Shown: positions 1 through 6,335 of the stretch, in pieces
Position numbering within the stretch: the first letter of the stretch is position 1
Layout: every line of letters begins with the position of its first letter
Made by a program: the position numbers and the translations under genes
Origin: Bacillota bacterium
Lineage (GTDB): Bacteria; Bacillota; Clostridia; Christensenellales; CAG-138
NCBI GenBank assembly: GCA_023399275.1
Contig: JAEWQH010000073.1
Coordinates: 1 to 13,644 of the forward strand
DNA: 13,644 nt
Direction: 5' to 3'
Notes under the pieces: model-generated
Seen by the model: the letters and a program-made list of their open reading frames with translations, nothing else
What the model was told of the DNA's origin: nothing
The model's database searches: none

Positions 1-1
1 C

Positions 2-400
2 CCGGTGGCGAGCAGCTACAACGGGCTTTCGGTCAAGCGCTATATGCTCGCGGCGTTCATCGTCTCCGGCGCGGTCGCCGGGCTAGGCGGCGCGTGCGAC
101 ATCCTCGGCACACAGTTTCGCCTCATCAGCGGCTACGGCGGAGGCTATGGCTTCGACGGCGTGGCGCTGGCGTTGATCGCGCAGCTGCACCCGCTGGCGA
201 CGATCGCCGTGGCGTACTTCTTTGCGGTGCTGCGCGTCGGCAGCACGACGATGCAGGTCGGCACCGGCGTGCCTACGAGCGTGATCGATATCATTCAGGC
301 GCTGGTTATCATATTTGCCGTGGCCGGTTCGTCGATGCTGTATCTGCCGAAGGTTCGCAAGTTTATCGTGAACCTCTTCGAGAAAAAGGAGGCGGCGTGA
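2..400 (+). CDS. BMP-type ABC importer, membrane subunit 1 (C-terminal part)
   Basis: This is the C-terminal 132 residues of a BPD_transp_2 family permease (YufP-like), the inner-membrane channel subunit of a nucleoside/purine-type ABC importer. The frame is open to the left window edge, so the true start lies outside; the GTG at 5 is not a start. Family features visible are the loop ASSYNGLSVKRY, a hydrophobic segment with GAVAGLGGA, the GYGFDGVALALIAQLHPL stretch, and a last helix VIDIIQALVIIFAVAG, followed by a short basic tail. It is followed by the paralogous second permease and a BMP-family lipoprotein, the usual partners of this family. The ATPase gene is expected to the left. Substrate is inferred from the family only. 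An SD-like AAGGAGG lies inside its last codons (386-392). Confidence 0.9.
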   Translation, partial: PVASSYNGLSVKRYMLAAFIVSGAVAGLGGACDILGTQFRLISGYGGGYGFDGVALALIAQLHPLATIAVAYFFAVLRVGSTTMQVGTGVPTSVIDIIQALVIIFAVAGSSMLYLPKVRKFIVNLFEKKEAA

Positions 401-469
401 TCATGACCGGTATGCATTTATCAAAGACACCGCTGGCTTGGGAACTCCTCGGGAAAAAGGAGGTTGCGT
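374..469 (+). repeat. Imperfect 25-bp direct repeat carrying two SD sequences
   Basis: Bases 374-398 and 445-469 match at 21 of 25 positions, offset by 71 bases. Each copy contains the run GAAAAAGGAGG followed by a GCGT. The first copy forms the end of the upstream permease gene; the second supplies the ribosome binding site of the next permease. It looks like local duplication of a translation-initiation region, although convergent SD sequences could explain part of the match. Confidence 0.5.
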
Positions 470-474
470 CATGA
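403..474 (+). CDS. Possible 23-residue coupling peptide between the two permease genes
   Basis: A short frame, ATG at 403 to TGA at 472-474, has an AAGGAGG 10 bases upstream of its ATG. Its stop overlaps the ATG of the following permease in an ATGA arrangement. The arrangement would permit translational coupling between the two permease genes. The encoded peptide ends GKKEVAS, echoing the FEKKEAA end of the preceding permease in the same codon register because of the direct repeat. No family is recognised. The next permease has its own good SD, so the peptide may be incidental. Confidence 0.3.
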   Translation: MTGMHLSKTPLAWELLGKKEVAS

Positions 475-1400
475 ACTGGAACATGGTTTCCGATCTTCTC
501 ATCTCCGCCGTGCGCATGGCGACCCCGCTGCTGTTTGTTGCGCTGGCCGAGCTGTATTCCGAGCGGGCGGGACTGGTCAACATCGGGCTCGACGGCATCA
601 TGGCGTTTGGTTCGCTGGTGGGCTTTCTGGTCTGCTACTGTACGGGGAATCCTTTTCTCGGCGTGCTCTGCGGCGCGCTGGGCGGCGTGCTGGTCAACAT
701 GGTGTACGCGTTTTGTACCGTCACGCTCGCGGGCCAGCAGATCGTCTACGGCATGGCGCTCAATATCTTCGCGCCCGCGCTGGCGTCGTTCATCTACCGC
801 GTTGTGTTCGGCGTGAGCTCTACGCTCGCGCAGGCGACGTTGATGAAGAGCGTGGCCATCCCCGTGCTCAAGGACATCCCGTTCTTTGGCAAGCTGATCT
901 TCGATCAGACGCCGATGGTCTACGCCGTGTATCTGCTGGTGATCGTTACGGCGATCTTCTTCAACCGCACGAAGGCGGGGCTCAACTACAAGGCCGTCGG
1001 TGAATATCCCAAGGCGGCGGAGACCATGGGCATCAACGTGGTGCGCACGAAGTACATCGCGTGCATCCTCTGCGGATTCCTGGCCGGCATGGGCGGCGCG
1101 TACCTGACCACCTGCTATGTCAATACGTATTCAGACGGCATCGTCGCCGGGCGCGGATTCATCGCGCTGGCCGCGGTTATCTTCGGGCGCTGGTCGGCCT
1201 CCGGCGTGCTGCTGGCCTGCCTGCTCTTCGGCTTCTTCGATGCACTGCAGCTGCGCCTTCAGGTCGGCACGGATCTGCTGCCGTACCAGCTTTTCCAGAT
1301 GATCCCGTATGTGATGACGCTGATCGCGCTGACGGTCTTCGGCAGCAAGATCGCGGGCCCAAAGAGCAAGGGCAAGCCGTATTACAGGGAAGAGAGATAA
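471..1400 (+). CDS. BMP-type ABC importer, membrane subunit 2
   Basis: A complete 309-residue inner-membrane permease of the BPD_transp_2 family (YufQ-like), pairing with the upstream permease to form the channel of a nucleoside/purine-type importer. Family signatures seen are ERAGLVNIGLDGIMAFGS at 31-48, the cytoplasmic loop GLNYKAVGEYPKAAETMGI near 170-188 that contacts the ATPase, GFLAGMGGAYL at 202-212, and GRGFIALAAVIFGRW at 227-241. About eight to ten hydrophobic segments are visible, and the tail is basic. The ATG at 471 is chosen because AAAAAGGAGG (454-463) sits 7 bases upstream and homology to the family begins there. An in-frame TTG at 438 would add residues without a ribosome binding site. 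No other gene interrupts the operon. Confidence 0.93.
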   Translation: MNWNMVSDLLISAVRMATPLLFVALAELYSERAGLVNIGLDGIMAFGSLVGFLVCYCTGNPFLGVLCGALGGVLVNMVYAFCTVTLAGQQIVYGMALNIFAPALASFIYRVVFGVSSTLAQATLMKSVAIPVLKDIPFFGKLIFDQTPMVYAVYLLVIVTAIFFNRTKAGLNYKAVGEYPKAAETMGINVVRTKYIACILCGFLAGMGGAYLTTCYVNTYSDGIVAGRGFIALAAVIFGRWSASGVLLACLLFGFFDALQLRLQVGTDLLPYQLFQMIPYVMTLIALTVFGSKIAGPKSKGKPYYREER

Positions 1401-1479
1401 CCGGCCGCGCCGTATGAAAACGGTAATTGCGGAGTTCATCCGTTGTTACATAAATCTATTTGGAGGAAAGAGGTTTATC

Positions 1480-2466
1480 ATGAAGAAGATTCTTGCTATC
1501 GCGCTTGTCCTGTGCCTGGCCGTCGGCATGCTCGCCGGCTGCGCCAAGGAAGCCGCCCCCGCAGAGGAGAAGACCTTCAAGGTCGCCATGATCTGCGACT
1601 CCAGCATCTCCGACGGCGGCTGGGGTGCCGCTTGCTACAACGGCATGACCGCCGCAGCCGCCGAGCGCGGCTGGGAGACGGCCTATACCGACTCCATCGA
1701 CCAGTCCGCCTATGCGGATACCATGATCAGCTACTGCGACCTCGGCTATGACATGATCTTTGCGCCGGGCAACCAGTACAGCGACGCTGTCAAGCAGGTT
1801 GCAGCGGACTATCCGAACGTTGCGTTTGCGGTGCTCAACGGCTCCACCGATCTGCCCACCGCCAACATCATGAGCATCCTGCCCGACGCGGACCAGATCG
1901 GCTCCATCGCCGGCATCATCGCAGGCCTCATGAGCCAGACGAACGTCATCGGCTTCATCGGCGGCATGGAGCTCGACACCACGAAATCCAAGCTTGCGCA
2001 GTTTACCGCAGCGGCGCAGGTCATCAACCCCGACATCAAGGTCGTCTCCGCCTATGCGGGTTCGTTCAGCGACACCGCCAAGGGGATGGAGCTCGCCGCT
2101 TCCATGATCAACGAGGGCGCGGACGTGTTCTTTGGCGACGCCTCCGCCGTTGACTCCGGTGCGCGCCAGGCCATCGACCAGGCCAATGGCGACACGGTGA
2201 AGATCTTCGACATCGGGCAGCCTGCCGACCTGCTCGGCCAGAACCCCTGCATCATCAGCAGCGTCGTCACCGACAATGCCCGCATGGTCGCCATCTGCCT
2301 TGAGAAGGTCGAAAACGGCAGCTTCGGCAACGATGTCGTCTACGGCACGCTCGAAAACAGCGCGGTCTTCGTCGGCAAGTTCAACGACGCGCTCATCGAC
2401 GCGGACGCCCAGACGAAGGTGAACGACTATATCAAGCAGCTGCAAGACGGCACCTTCGGCAAATAA
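1480..2466 (+). CDS. BMP-family substrate-binding lipoprotein
   Basis: A 328-residue extracellular lipoprotein that would deliver substrate to the two permeases upstream. Residues 1-20 are a lipoprotein signal peptide with lipobox LAGC and Cys21 as the lipidation site, followed by a short A/E-rich linker. The mature protein begins KTFKVAMICDSSISDGGW (31-48), matching the PF02608 (BMP) opening. GSIAGIIAGLMSQT (141-154) followed by VIGFIGG (156-162), and DVFFGDASAVDSGARQA (215-231) are also typical. The ATG at 1480 is selected by GGAGGAAAG at 1462-1470; an upstream in-frame ATG at 1414 would destroy the signal peptide. The 79-base gap from the permease shows no terminator, so it is probably co-transcribed. 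Known BMP-family ligands include nucleosides (PnrA, Med) and autoinducer-like compounds; purine or nucleoside uptake is the default inference. Confidence 0.93.
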   Translation: MKKILAIALVLCLAVGMLAGCAKEAAPAEEKTFKVAMICDSSISDGGWGAACYNGMTAAAAERGWETAYTDSIDQSAYADTMISYCDLGYDMIFAPGNQYSDAVKQVAADYPNVAFAVLNGSTDLPTANIMSILPDADQIGSIAGIIAGLMSQTNVIGFIGGMELDTTKSKLAQFTAAAQVINPDIKVVSAYAGSFSDTAKGMELAASMINEGADVFFGDASAVDSGARQAIDQANGDTVKIFDIGQPADLLGQNPCIISSVVTDNARMVAICLEKVENGSFGNDVVYGTLENSAVFVGKFNDALIDADAQTKVNDYIKQLQDGTFGK

Positions 2467-2487
2467 TGCCCTGACACAAAACGACAC

Positions 2488-2521
2488 AAAGCCCGGCTTT
2501 CGGATGCGAAGGCCGGGCTTT
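2488..2521. terminator. Bidirectional intrinsic terminator between convergent genes
   Basis: Bases 2488-2502 pair with 2507-2521 over 15 positions with a single G-U pair and a four-base loop (GATG). The stem is very GC-rich and flanked by A/T-rich ends. On the + strand it follows the BMP gene stop by about 21 bases but has only a short T run. On the - strand the stem is followed by TTTGTGTCGTTTTGTG, a better tract, so it can also end the small membrane protein gene. Confidence 0.8.
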
Positions 2522-2564
2522 GCCGATATTCGGGCGTTTGGCGGGTGTGCGGCTGCCGTTCTGG

Positions 2565-2846
2565 CTATCGGTTGAATAGAAACGTGAAGCCGTAGACCGC
2601 GAGGCCGACGAGCGCGACCACAAGATCCTTCGGTTTGCCGAGCTGATAGTATAGCAGCGCAAAGATCGTGCAGATGGCAAGCGGGATCAGCAGGCCGACC
2701 GTCTTTGGCAGCGTCGTGCCGGCCGAGCCGTCGGTCTGCACCTGCATGACGAGTACATCCGGCAAAACGGCCATGCCGAGGAAAAAGAGACCTACGGCCA
2801 ACAGCAGGAGTATGATCGCAATCATCAGCCTGGTCCGGTCCTGCAT
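2565..2846 (-). CDS. Small DUF1648-like membrane protein
   Basis: A 93-residue protein with three hydrophobic segments at roughly 7-28, 46-66 and 74-90. The stretch LPDVLVMQVQTDGSAGTTLP (28-47), followed by PK at 47-48 and a helix, resembles the DUF1648 domain, found in SdpI-like immunity proteins and in many small Firmicute membrane proteins. The start at 2846 is chosen because GGGAGGG sits just upstream on the - strand (2851-2857). The same frame stays open much further, but the extension reads through the divergent promoter region and is not protein-like. It is monocistronic, divergent from the small basic protein gene and convergent with the BMP gene. Function is unknown; the DUF1648 match is by eye. 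Confidence 0.75.
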   Translation of the reverse strand: MQDRTRLMIAIILLLLAVGLFFLGMAVLPDVLVMQVQTDGSAGTTLPKTVGLLIPLAICTIFALLYYQLGKPKDLVVALVGLAVYGFTFLFNR

Positions 2847-2885
2847 ACACCCTCCCGCACTATGAAATCCAGATTGGATATCTGT

Positions 2886-2891
2886 ATTATA
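2886..2891 (-). promoter_or_regulatory. Consensus -10 box for the small membrane protein
   Basis: On the - strand the perfect hexamer TATAAT lies 40 bases upstream of the start codon at 2846. No good -35 hexamer is found at 16-18 bases; the expected place overlaps the -35 of the divergent promoter on the other strand. Confidence 0.5.
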
Positions 2892-2913
2892 CCGCAAACA
2901 TCGGTGAATACAG

Positions 2914-2942
2914 TTGCATTTTTTGTGGCGCGGGCGTATACT
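2914..2942 (+). promoter_or_regulatory. Sigma-A promoter for the small basic protein
   Basis: TTGCAT at 2914-2919 and TATACT at 2937-2942 are separated by exactly 17 bases, close to the sigma-A consensus. A start of transcription near 2949 would leave a leader of about 30 bases containing the SD AGGAAG (2965-2970). Confidence 0.75.
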
Positions 2943-2979
2943 GTTGCGCGGCGGCATCGCCGAAAGGAAGTGAGACCAA

Positions 2980-3219
2980 ATGAAGCAGTTTCTCCCGCGC
3001 GAGAAGATGAGTAAGCGCGCCCAGCGCGCGCTGGACCGGGCAAAGCGCGCCACGTGGGAGGGGATCAGCCCCGTCACCCGCAGAGCAGAGAGCAAAAAGA
3101 CCTACGATAGAAAGAGATCCCCGCGCTGGTACGACGACGGCAGCACGGGGATTTTTTTATCCGGCAAGCGATCGGCCGCGGCGCGCGTTACTCGGCGCCC
3201 TCGCCCGCTTCGGGTATAG
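2980..3219 (+). CDS. Small very basic protein with a terminator inside its frame; candidate ribosome-rescue factor
   Basis: A 79-residue frame starting at an ATG 9 bases after AGGAAG and preceded by a good promoter. Residues 1-50 are rich in Lys/Arg (KRAQRALDRAKRATW, then SKKTYDRKRSPRWYDD) with no signal peptide or membrane segment, suggesting an RNA- or ribosome-binding protein. An intrinsic terminator (3117-3158) lies within the frame: its T run encodes residues 58-60, so typical transcripts would end before the stop codon. Residues 61-79 are low-quality Arg/Pro sequence and overlap the end of the antisense MFS gene by 32 bases. This layout matches E. coli ArfA and B. subtilis BrfA, whose stopless mRNAs put them under tmRNA control. 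The stretch KKTYDRKR also loosely resembles the KGSYxRK region I recall for ArfA. Alternatively it is an ordinary hypothetical protein whose stop was lost. The gene is likely real; the function is a hypothesis. Confidence 0.7.
   Translation: MKQFLPREKMSKRAQRALDRAKRATWEGISPVTRRAESKKTYDRKRSPRWYDDGSTGIFLSGKRSAAARVTRRPRPLRV
3117..3158 (+). terminator. Intrinsic terminator inside the coding frame
   Basis: ATCCCCGCGCTG (3117-3128) pairs with CAGCACGGGGAT (3141-3152) with one C-A mismatch and a 12-base loop, followed at once by a run of seven T (3152-3158). Both the stem and the T run are read as codons of the small basic protein. On the - strand the hairpin lies about 30 bases past the MFS stop, but the T tract there is weak, so it may serve both directions unequally. 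Confidence 0.82.
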
Positions 3220-4453
3220 GGGCGACCGCTTCCGGCGCGGGCCGATCGTCCAGCGCGCGGATAGCGGGCACGGACATCATCAGGAACGCGATGCCGATGA
3301 CCAGCAACCCCGAGATCAAAAACCACGTATGCACGCCGATGACCTCGGCGAACGCACCGGCGAGCATCAGTCCGATCGGCATAGCGAGCGACATGAGACT
3401 CATAGAGAGTGAAAACACGCGCCCAAGGCACTCCGGCGCGATGCGTTCCTGAAAGATTGCGGTCTGCACGCCATGGAAAGGAGCGGCAAAGCCCATCACC
3501 ACGCAGAGCGCGGCAAAACCGGCAAAGCCCCACGCGGGCAGCAGGCCCGAGCCGGCGAATCCTGCGCCCATGAGCATCACGGAAAGGCCCAGCGTCAGGA
3601 TGCGCCGCCGGAAGCCGCCCCATGCGCCGAGCACCAGCCCGCCGACGAGCATCCCCGCCGAAAACGCGGTCTCCGCGATGGCGGCATGCGTGGTCGTGCC
3701 GCCAAAATAGCCCATGCTCATGAGCGGAAAGAGCGCGTTGATGGGCATGAATACGAGCATATACAACGTGCCGATCCAGAGCATCTGAAAGAGGCCCTTG
3801 TCCTCGCGGATGGCGAGATAGCCGCTGCGCAGGTCGCTCCAAAAGCTTTCTTGCCCTACCAGGGCGGATTCAGGAGGTTTCGGAATCGAAATAAACGCCA
3901 CGAATGCAACCGCAACAATAGCCCCCAAAACATCCAACCCCACAATCGCCGAGAGCGACCAGCGGGCGTAGAGCAGGGCGCCGAGCGCCGGGCTGACCAG
4001 AAAGCTGATGGACTGCATGGAGGAACTGTAGCCCGCGCACCGCGTGAGCTGATCCTCCGGTACGATCAGCGGCGTTACCGCGGACATGGCGGGCGAATGG
4101 AACGCGGCGCCGACGCTGCGCAGAAAGAGGATGCCGAGCACGGCCCAGACGGGCGGCTGCGCGCGCAGCGCGACGGCGGCGAGCAAAACGCCAGCCAGCG
4201 CGATGAACAGATCCGCGCCGATCATGACGGCTTTCCTGCTCCAGCGGTCGACCCAAACGCCGATGAACGGCCCAAGCAGAGCCTGCGGCAGAAAGCCGAA
4301 GAACGTTGCCAGAGAGAGCACGAGCGCGGAGCCGGTCGTCTCGGTGAGGTAGAAGATCAGCGCCATTTGCAGGATTCCGCTCGTGACCATCGAGATGGCC
4401 TGACCGGACAAGATCGTGAAGTATCGCCGTTTCCAGCTGCTCGATTGCGGCAT
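3188..4453 (-). CDS. MFS drug-efflux-type transporter (DHA3/MefA-like)
   Basis: A 421-residue inner-membrane protein with about twelve hydrophobic segments. Residues 61-74, GPFIGVWVDRWSRK, form the motif A-like loop between helices 2 and 3. LRSVGAAFHSPAMSAVTPLIV and the region around GRVFSLSMSLMSLAMPIG are typical of the MefA/TIGR00900 branch (MFS_3), proton-driven exporters of macrolides or other small molecules. The C-terminal tail from about 400 is Pro/Ala/Glu-rich and presumably cytoplasmic. The ATG at 4453 is preceded by AAAGGA on the - strand (4463-4468). The 104-base gap from tcdA has no clear terminator and only a weak promoter-like TAGAAT (4490-4495), so co-transcription with tcdA is possible. 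Its substrate cannot be predicted; a resistance role is not implied by sequence alone. The 3' end overlaps the small basic ORF by 32 bases. Confidence 0.9.
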   Translation of the reverse strand: MPQSSSWKRRYFTILSGQAISMVTSGILQMALIFYLTETTGSALVLSLATFFGFLPQALLGPFIGVWVDRWSRKAVMIGADLFIALAGVLLAAVALRAQPPVWAVLGILFLRSVGAAFHSPAMSAVTPLIVPEDQLTRCAGYSSSMQSISFLVSPALGALLYARWSLSAIVGLDVLGAIVAVAFVAFISIPKPPESALVGQESFWSDLRSGYLAIREDKGLFQMLWIGTLYMLVFMPINALFPLMSMGYFGGTTTHAAIAETAFSAGMLVGGLVLGAWGGFRRRILTLGLSVMLMGAGFAGSGLLPAWGFAGFAALCVVMGFAAPFHGVQTAIFQERIAPECLGRVFSLSMSLMSLAMPIGLMLAGAFAEVIGVHTWFLISGLLVIGIAFLMMSVPAIRALDDRPAPEAVAPIPEAGEGAE

Positions 4454-4557
4454 AGAGATAAATCCTTTCGTCGTCTGCCAATATGCTTCATTCTAGCATG
4501 AAACACGTATCTTGCGGGTGATATGGTCACGCTGCGGCCAAGGGCGGGTCGTCCGGG

Positions 4558-5334
4558 TCAATGCGCGGATGCATCCTCGCATTGGTCGATGATGGCCTTC
4601 ACCGCTTCGCCCGCGAGTATGAATCCCGCGACGGGCGGCACAAAGGAGACGCTGCCCGGCACCTGGCGGCGGGCGGTGCATTTGCGCGCCGTGCCCGGCG
4701 GGCAGACACAGCCGGTTTTGCAGCTGATGGAGGGATCCGCGTCCGGCCGGATCGATTCTTCGCGTGAATAGACGACTTTGAGCCGCGGGATGCCGCGGGC
4801 TTTGAGCTCTCTTCGCATCACGCGCGCAAGCGGGCAGACGGAGGTTTTGTAGATGTCCGAGACCTCCAGACGCGTGGGGTCGAGCTTGTTGCCCGCGCCC
4901 ATGCAGCTGATGAGCGGAATGCCGGCCGCGTTGGCGCGCTCGATGAGCAGCAGCTTGCTCGAAACCGTGTCGATGGCGTCGATGATGTAGTTGTAGACGC
5001 AGAGATCGACCGCGTCTGCCGTTTCGGGGCCATAGAAACATGCATGGGCGGTAACGGTGCAGCGCGGGTTGATATCCAGAATGCGCGCGCGCATGACCTC
5101 AACTTTCGGTTGGCCGATGGTGGAATGCAGCGCGATGAGCTGACGGTTGACGTTGGTCAGGCAGACCTTGTCGTCGTCAAACATGTCGATGGCGCCCACG
5201 CCCGCGCGGGCAAGCGCCTCTGCGCAGAAGCTGCCGACACCGCCGACGCCGAACACGGCGACGCGCGCGTTTGCCAGCGCCTCCATGGCATCCTTGCCGA
5301 GCAGCAGCTGCGCGCGGGAGAATTCATTGAGCAT
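4558..5334 (-). CDS. tcdA: tRNA threonylcarbamoyladenosine dehydratase
   Basis: A 258-residue ThiF/E1-like protein. TcdA uses ATP to activate and cyclise the threonylcarbamoyl side chain of t6A at tRNA position 37, giving ct6A. Visible are the nucleotide-binding loop GVGGVGS (29-35), the acidic end of strand 2 with DMFDDDKV, the NRQ motif (63-65), DAIDTVSSK (119-127), MGAGNKLDP (145-153), CPLARVMRRELKARG (167-181) and the closing GSVSFVPPVAGFILAGEAV (227-245). A Cys-rich insert CKTGCVCPPGTARKC (205-219) may bind metal. The ATG at 5334 follows AAAGGA (5342-5347). It lies 25 bases downstream of the XdhC-like gene and is probably co-transcribed with it and tex. Length and motif order fit TcdA rather than MoeB or ThiF. 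Confidence 0.92.
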   Translation of the reverse strand: MLNEFSRAQLLLGKDAMEALANARVAVFGVGGVGSFCAEALARAGVGAIDMFDDDKVCLTNVNRQLIALHSTIGQPKVEVMRARILDINPRCTVTAHACFYGPETADAVDLCVYNYIIDAIDTVSSKLLLIERANAAGIPLISCMGAGNKLDPTRLEVSDIYKTSVCPLARVMRRELKARGIPRLKVVYSREESIRPDADPSISCKTGCVCPPGTARKCTARRQVPGSVSFVPPVAGFILAGEAVKAIIDQCEDASAH

Positions 5335-5359
5335 GGTGCAATCCTTTCAAAGCGGCGTT

Positions 5360-6298
5360 TCAGCCGTTTGTCTGCTCCTGTGCGGCGGAAAACGGCTCGA
5401 TCCAGACCTGCATCCGCCCGCCGCAGACCATGCCCTCTTCTTCGGCCACGTCGTTGGACATGTCGAGCGTGACGAGGCGCGCCTGGCCGGTGCGCAGCGT
5501 CTCAAGCGCGTGGTTGCGGATTTCATATTCGCCACAGCCGCCGCCAACGGTGCCGACGATGCCGCCGAGCCGGTCGACCGCCATCACCGCGCCGGTGGGC
5601 ACGGGCGTGGAGCCGTGCTTCTCTACTACCACGGCGAGCGCGCAGGGCTCGTGGTTTGCAAGCAGGTAGGCAAGCAGCTCCGGCTCGTGCGAGGCGAGCG
5701 CGAGCCGCTCCGCCTCCTTCTCAGCACTGCGGCTGCTGCGGTGCAGGATCAGCTCCGCGAGGATGGATACCGCGATCTCCTTCGGCGTCTCGGCGCCGAT
5801 GGCGAGGCCGATCGGAGTATGGATTTGGTCGATCTTTGCGCGGTCGAAGCCTTCCTCCTCCAGCATTTTAAACAGCTCGATCGTGCGCCGCCGCGAGCCG
5901 ATGAGCCCGAGATAGCGCGGCATCGTGCCGGGGAGAATCTGCCGAAGGCAGGCCGCGTCGTGCCGGTGCCCGCGGGTGATGACGCAGACAAAGTCGTATT
6001 TTGTGATGGAGAGCTGCTCCAGCGCGTGTTCAAATGAATCGCAAATGACTTTCCCGGCTTCCGGAAAGCGCGCCGTGTTGGCAAACCCCGGGCGGTCGTC
6101 CACCACCGCCACGTCGAACTCCAGATCCGCCGCATAGCGGCAAAGCGGCTGCGACACGTGTCCGCCGCCGAGCAGAATCAGCCGGTGCGGCGGCAGAAAC
6201 ACGCGGGTGTATACCGCCTCGCGGCCCTGCGCGTCTCGCGTGGTGAGGATCAGCTCGGCGGGCGCGCCGCCCTGCATGGCTAAGTTGACAAATCGCAT
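5360..6298 (-). CDS. XdhC/CoxI-family molybdoenzyme maturation protein, domains in reversed order
   Basis: A 312-residue cytoplasmic protein of the family that binds molybdenum cofactor and helps its sulfuration and insertion into xanthine dehydrogenase-type hydroxylases. Unusually, the Rossmann XdhC_C domain comes first: LLGGGHVSQPL (42-52), VVDDRPGFANTARFPEA (65-81), ITRGHRHDAACL (107-118), GLIGSRRR (131-138) and TPIGLAIGAETPKEIAVSI (161-179). The XdhC_CoxI domain follows: HGSTPVPTGAVM (228-239), GTVGGGCGE (249-257) and GMVCGG (289-294). Classical XdhC has the opposite order. The gene is intact; the ATG at 6298 follows GGGAGGG (6304-6310), and only 37 bases separate it from tex, leaving no room for a missing N-terminal domain. 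No molybdenum hydroxylase is in the window, so its client must be encoded elsewhere. Confidence 0.88.
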   Translation of the reverse strand: MRFVNLAMQGGAPAELILTTRDAQGREAVYTRVFLPPHRLILLGGGHVSQPLCRYAADLEFDVAVVDDRPGFANTARFPEAGKVICDSFEHALEQLSITKYDFVCVITRGHRHDAACLRQILPGTMPRYLGLIGSRRRTIELFKMLEEEGFDRAKIDQIHTPIGLAIGAETPKEIAVSILAELILHRSSRSAEKEAERLALASHEPELLAYLLANHEPCALAVVVEKHGSTPVPTGAVMAVDRLGGIVGTVGGGCGEYEIRNHALETLRTGQARLVTLDMSNDVAEEEGMVCGGRMQVWIEPFSAAQEQTNG

Positions 6299-6335
6299 AT
6301 TGCCCTCCCTTCGGCCCGCCGCAGCAGCGGGCGCA

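Noticed and set aside
1456..2850. A 464-codon open frame on the - strand opposite the BMP gene
   Set aside because: It is antisense to a clear BMP lipoprotein and to the terminator, its translation is rich in Arg/Ala/Gly/Asp/Val without family motifs, and it has no SD. Such shadows are common in GC-rich genes with strong third-position bias.
2847..3095. N-terminal extension of the small membrane protein to 3095
   Set aside because: It would read antisense through the divergent promoter and the basic protein gene; the start at 2846 has an SD and opens directly into a membrane protein.
3473..4501. A 342-codon open frame on the + strand opposite the MFS gene
   Set aside because: It is highly charged and repetitive in composition, as expected from the complement of a hydrophobic membrane protein gene.
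4454..4557. Promoter or terminator between tcdA and the MFS gene
   Set aside because: TAGAAT at 4490-4495 has no acceptable -35, and no stem followed by a T run is present, so nothing is annotated.
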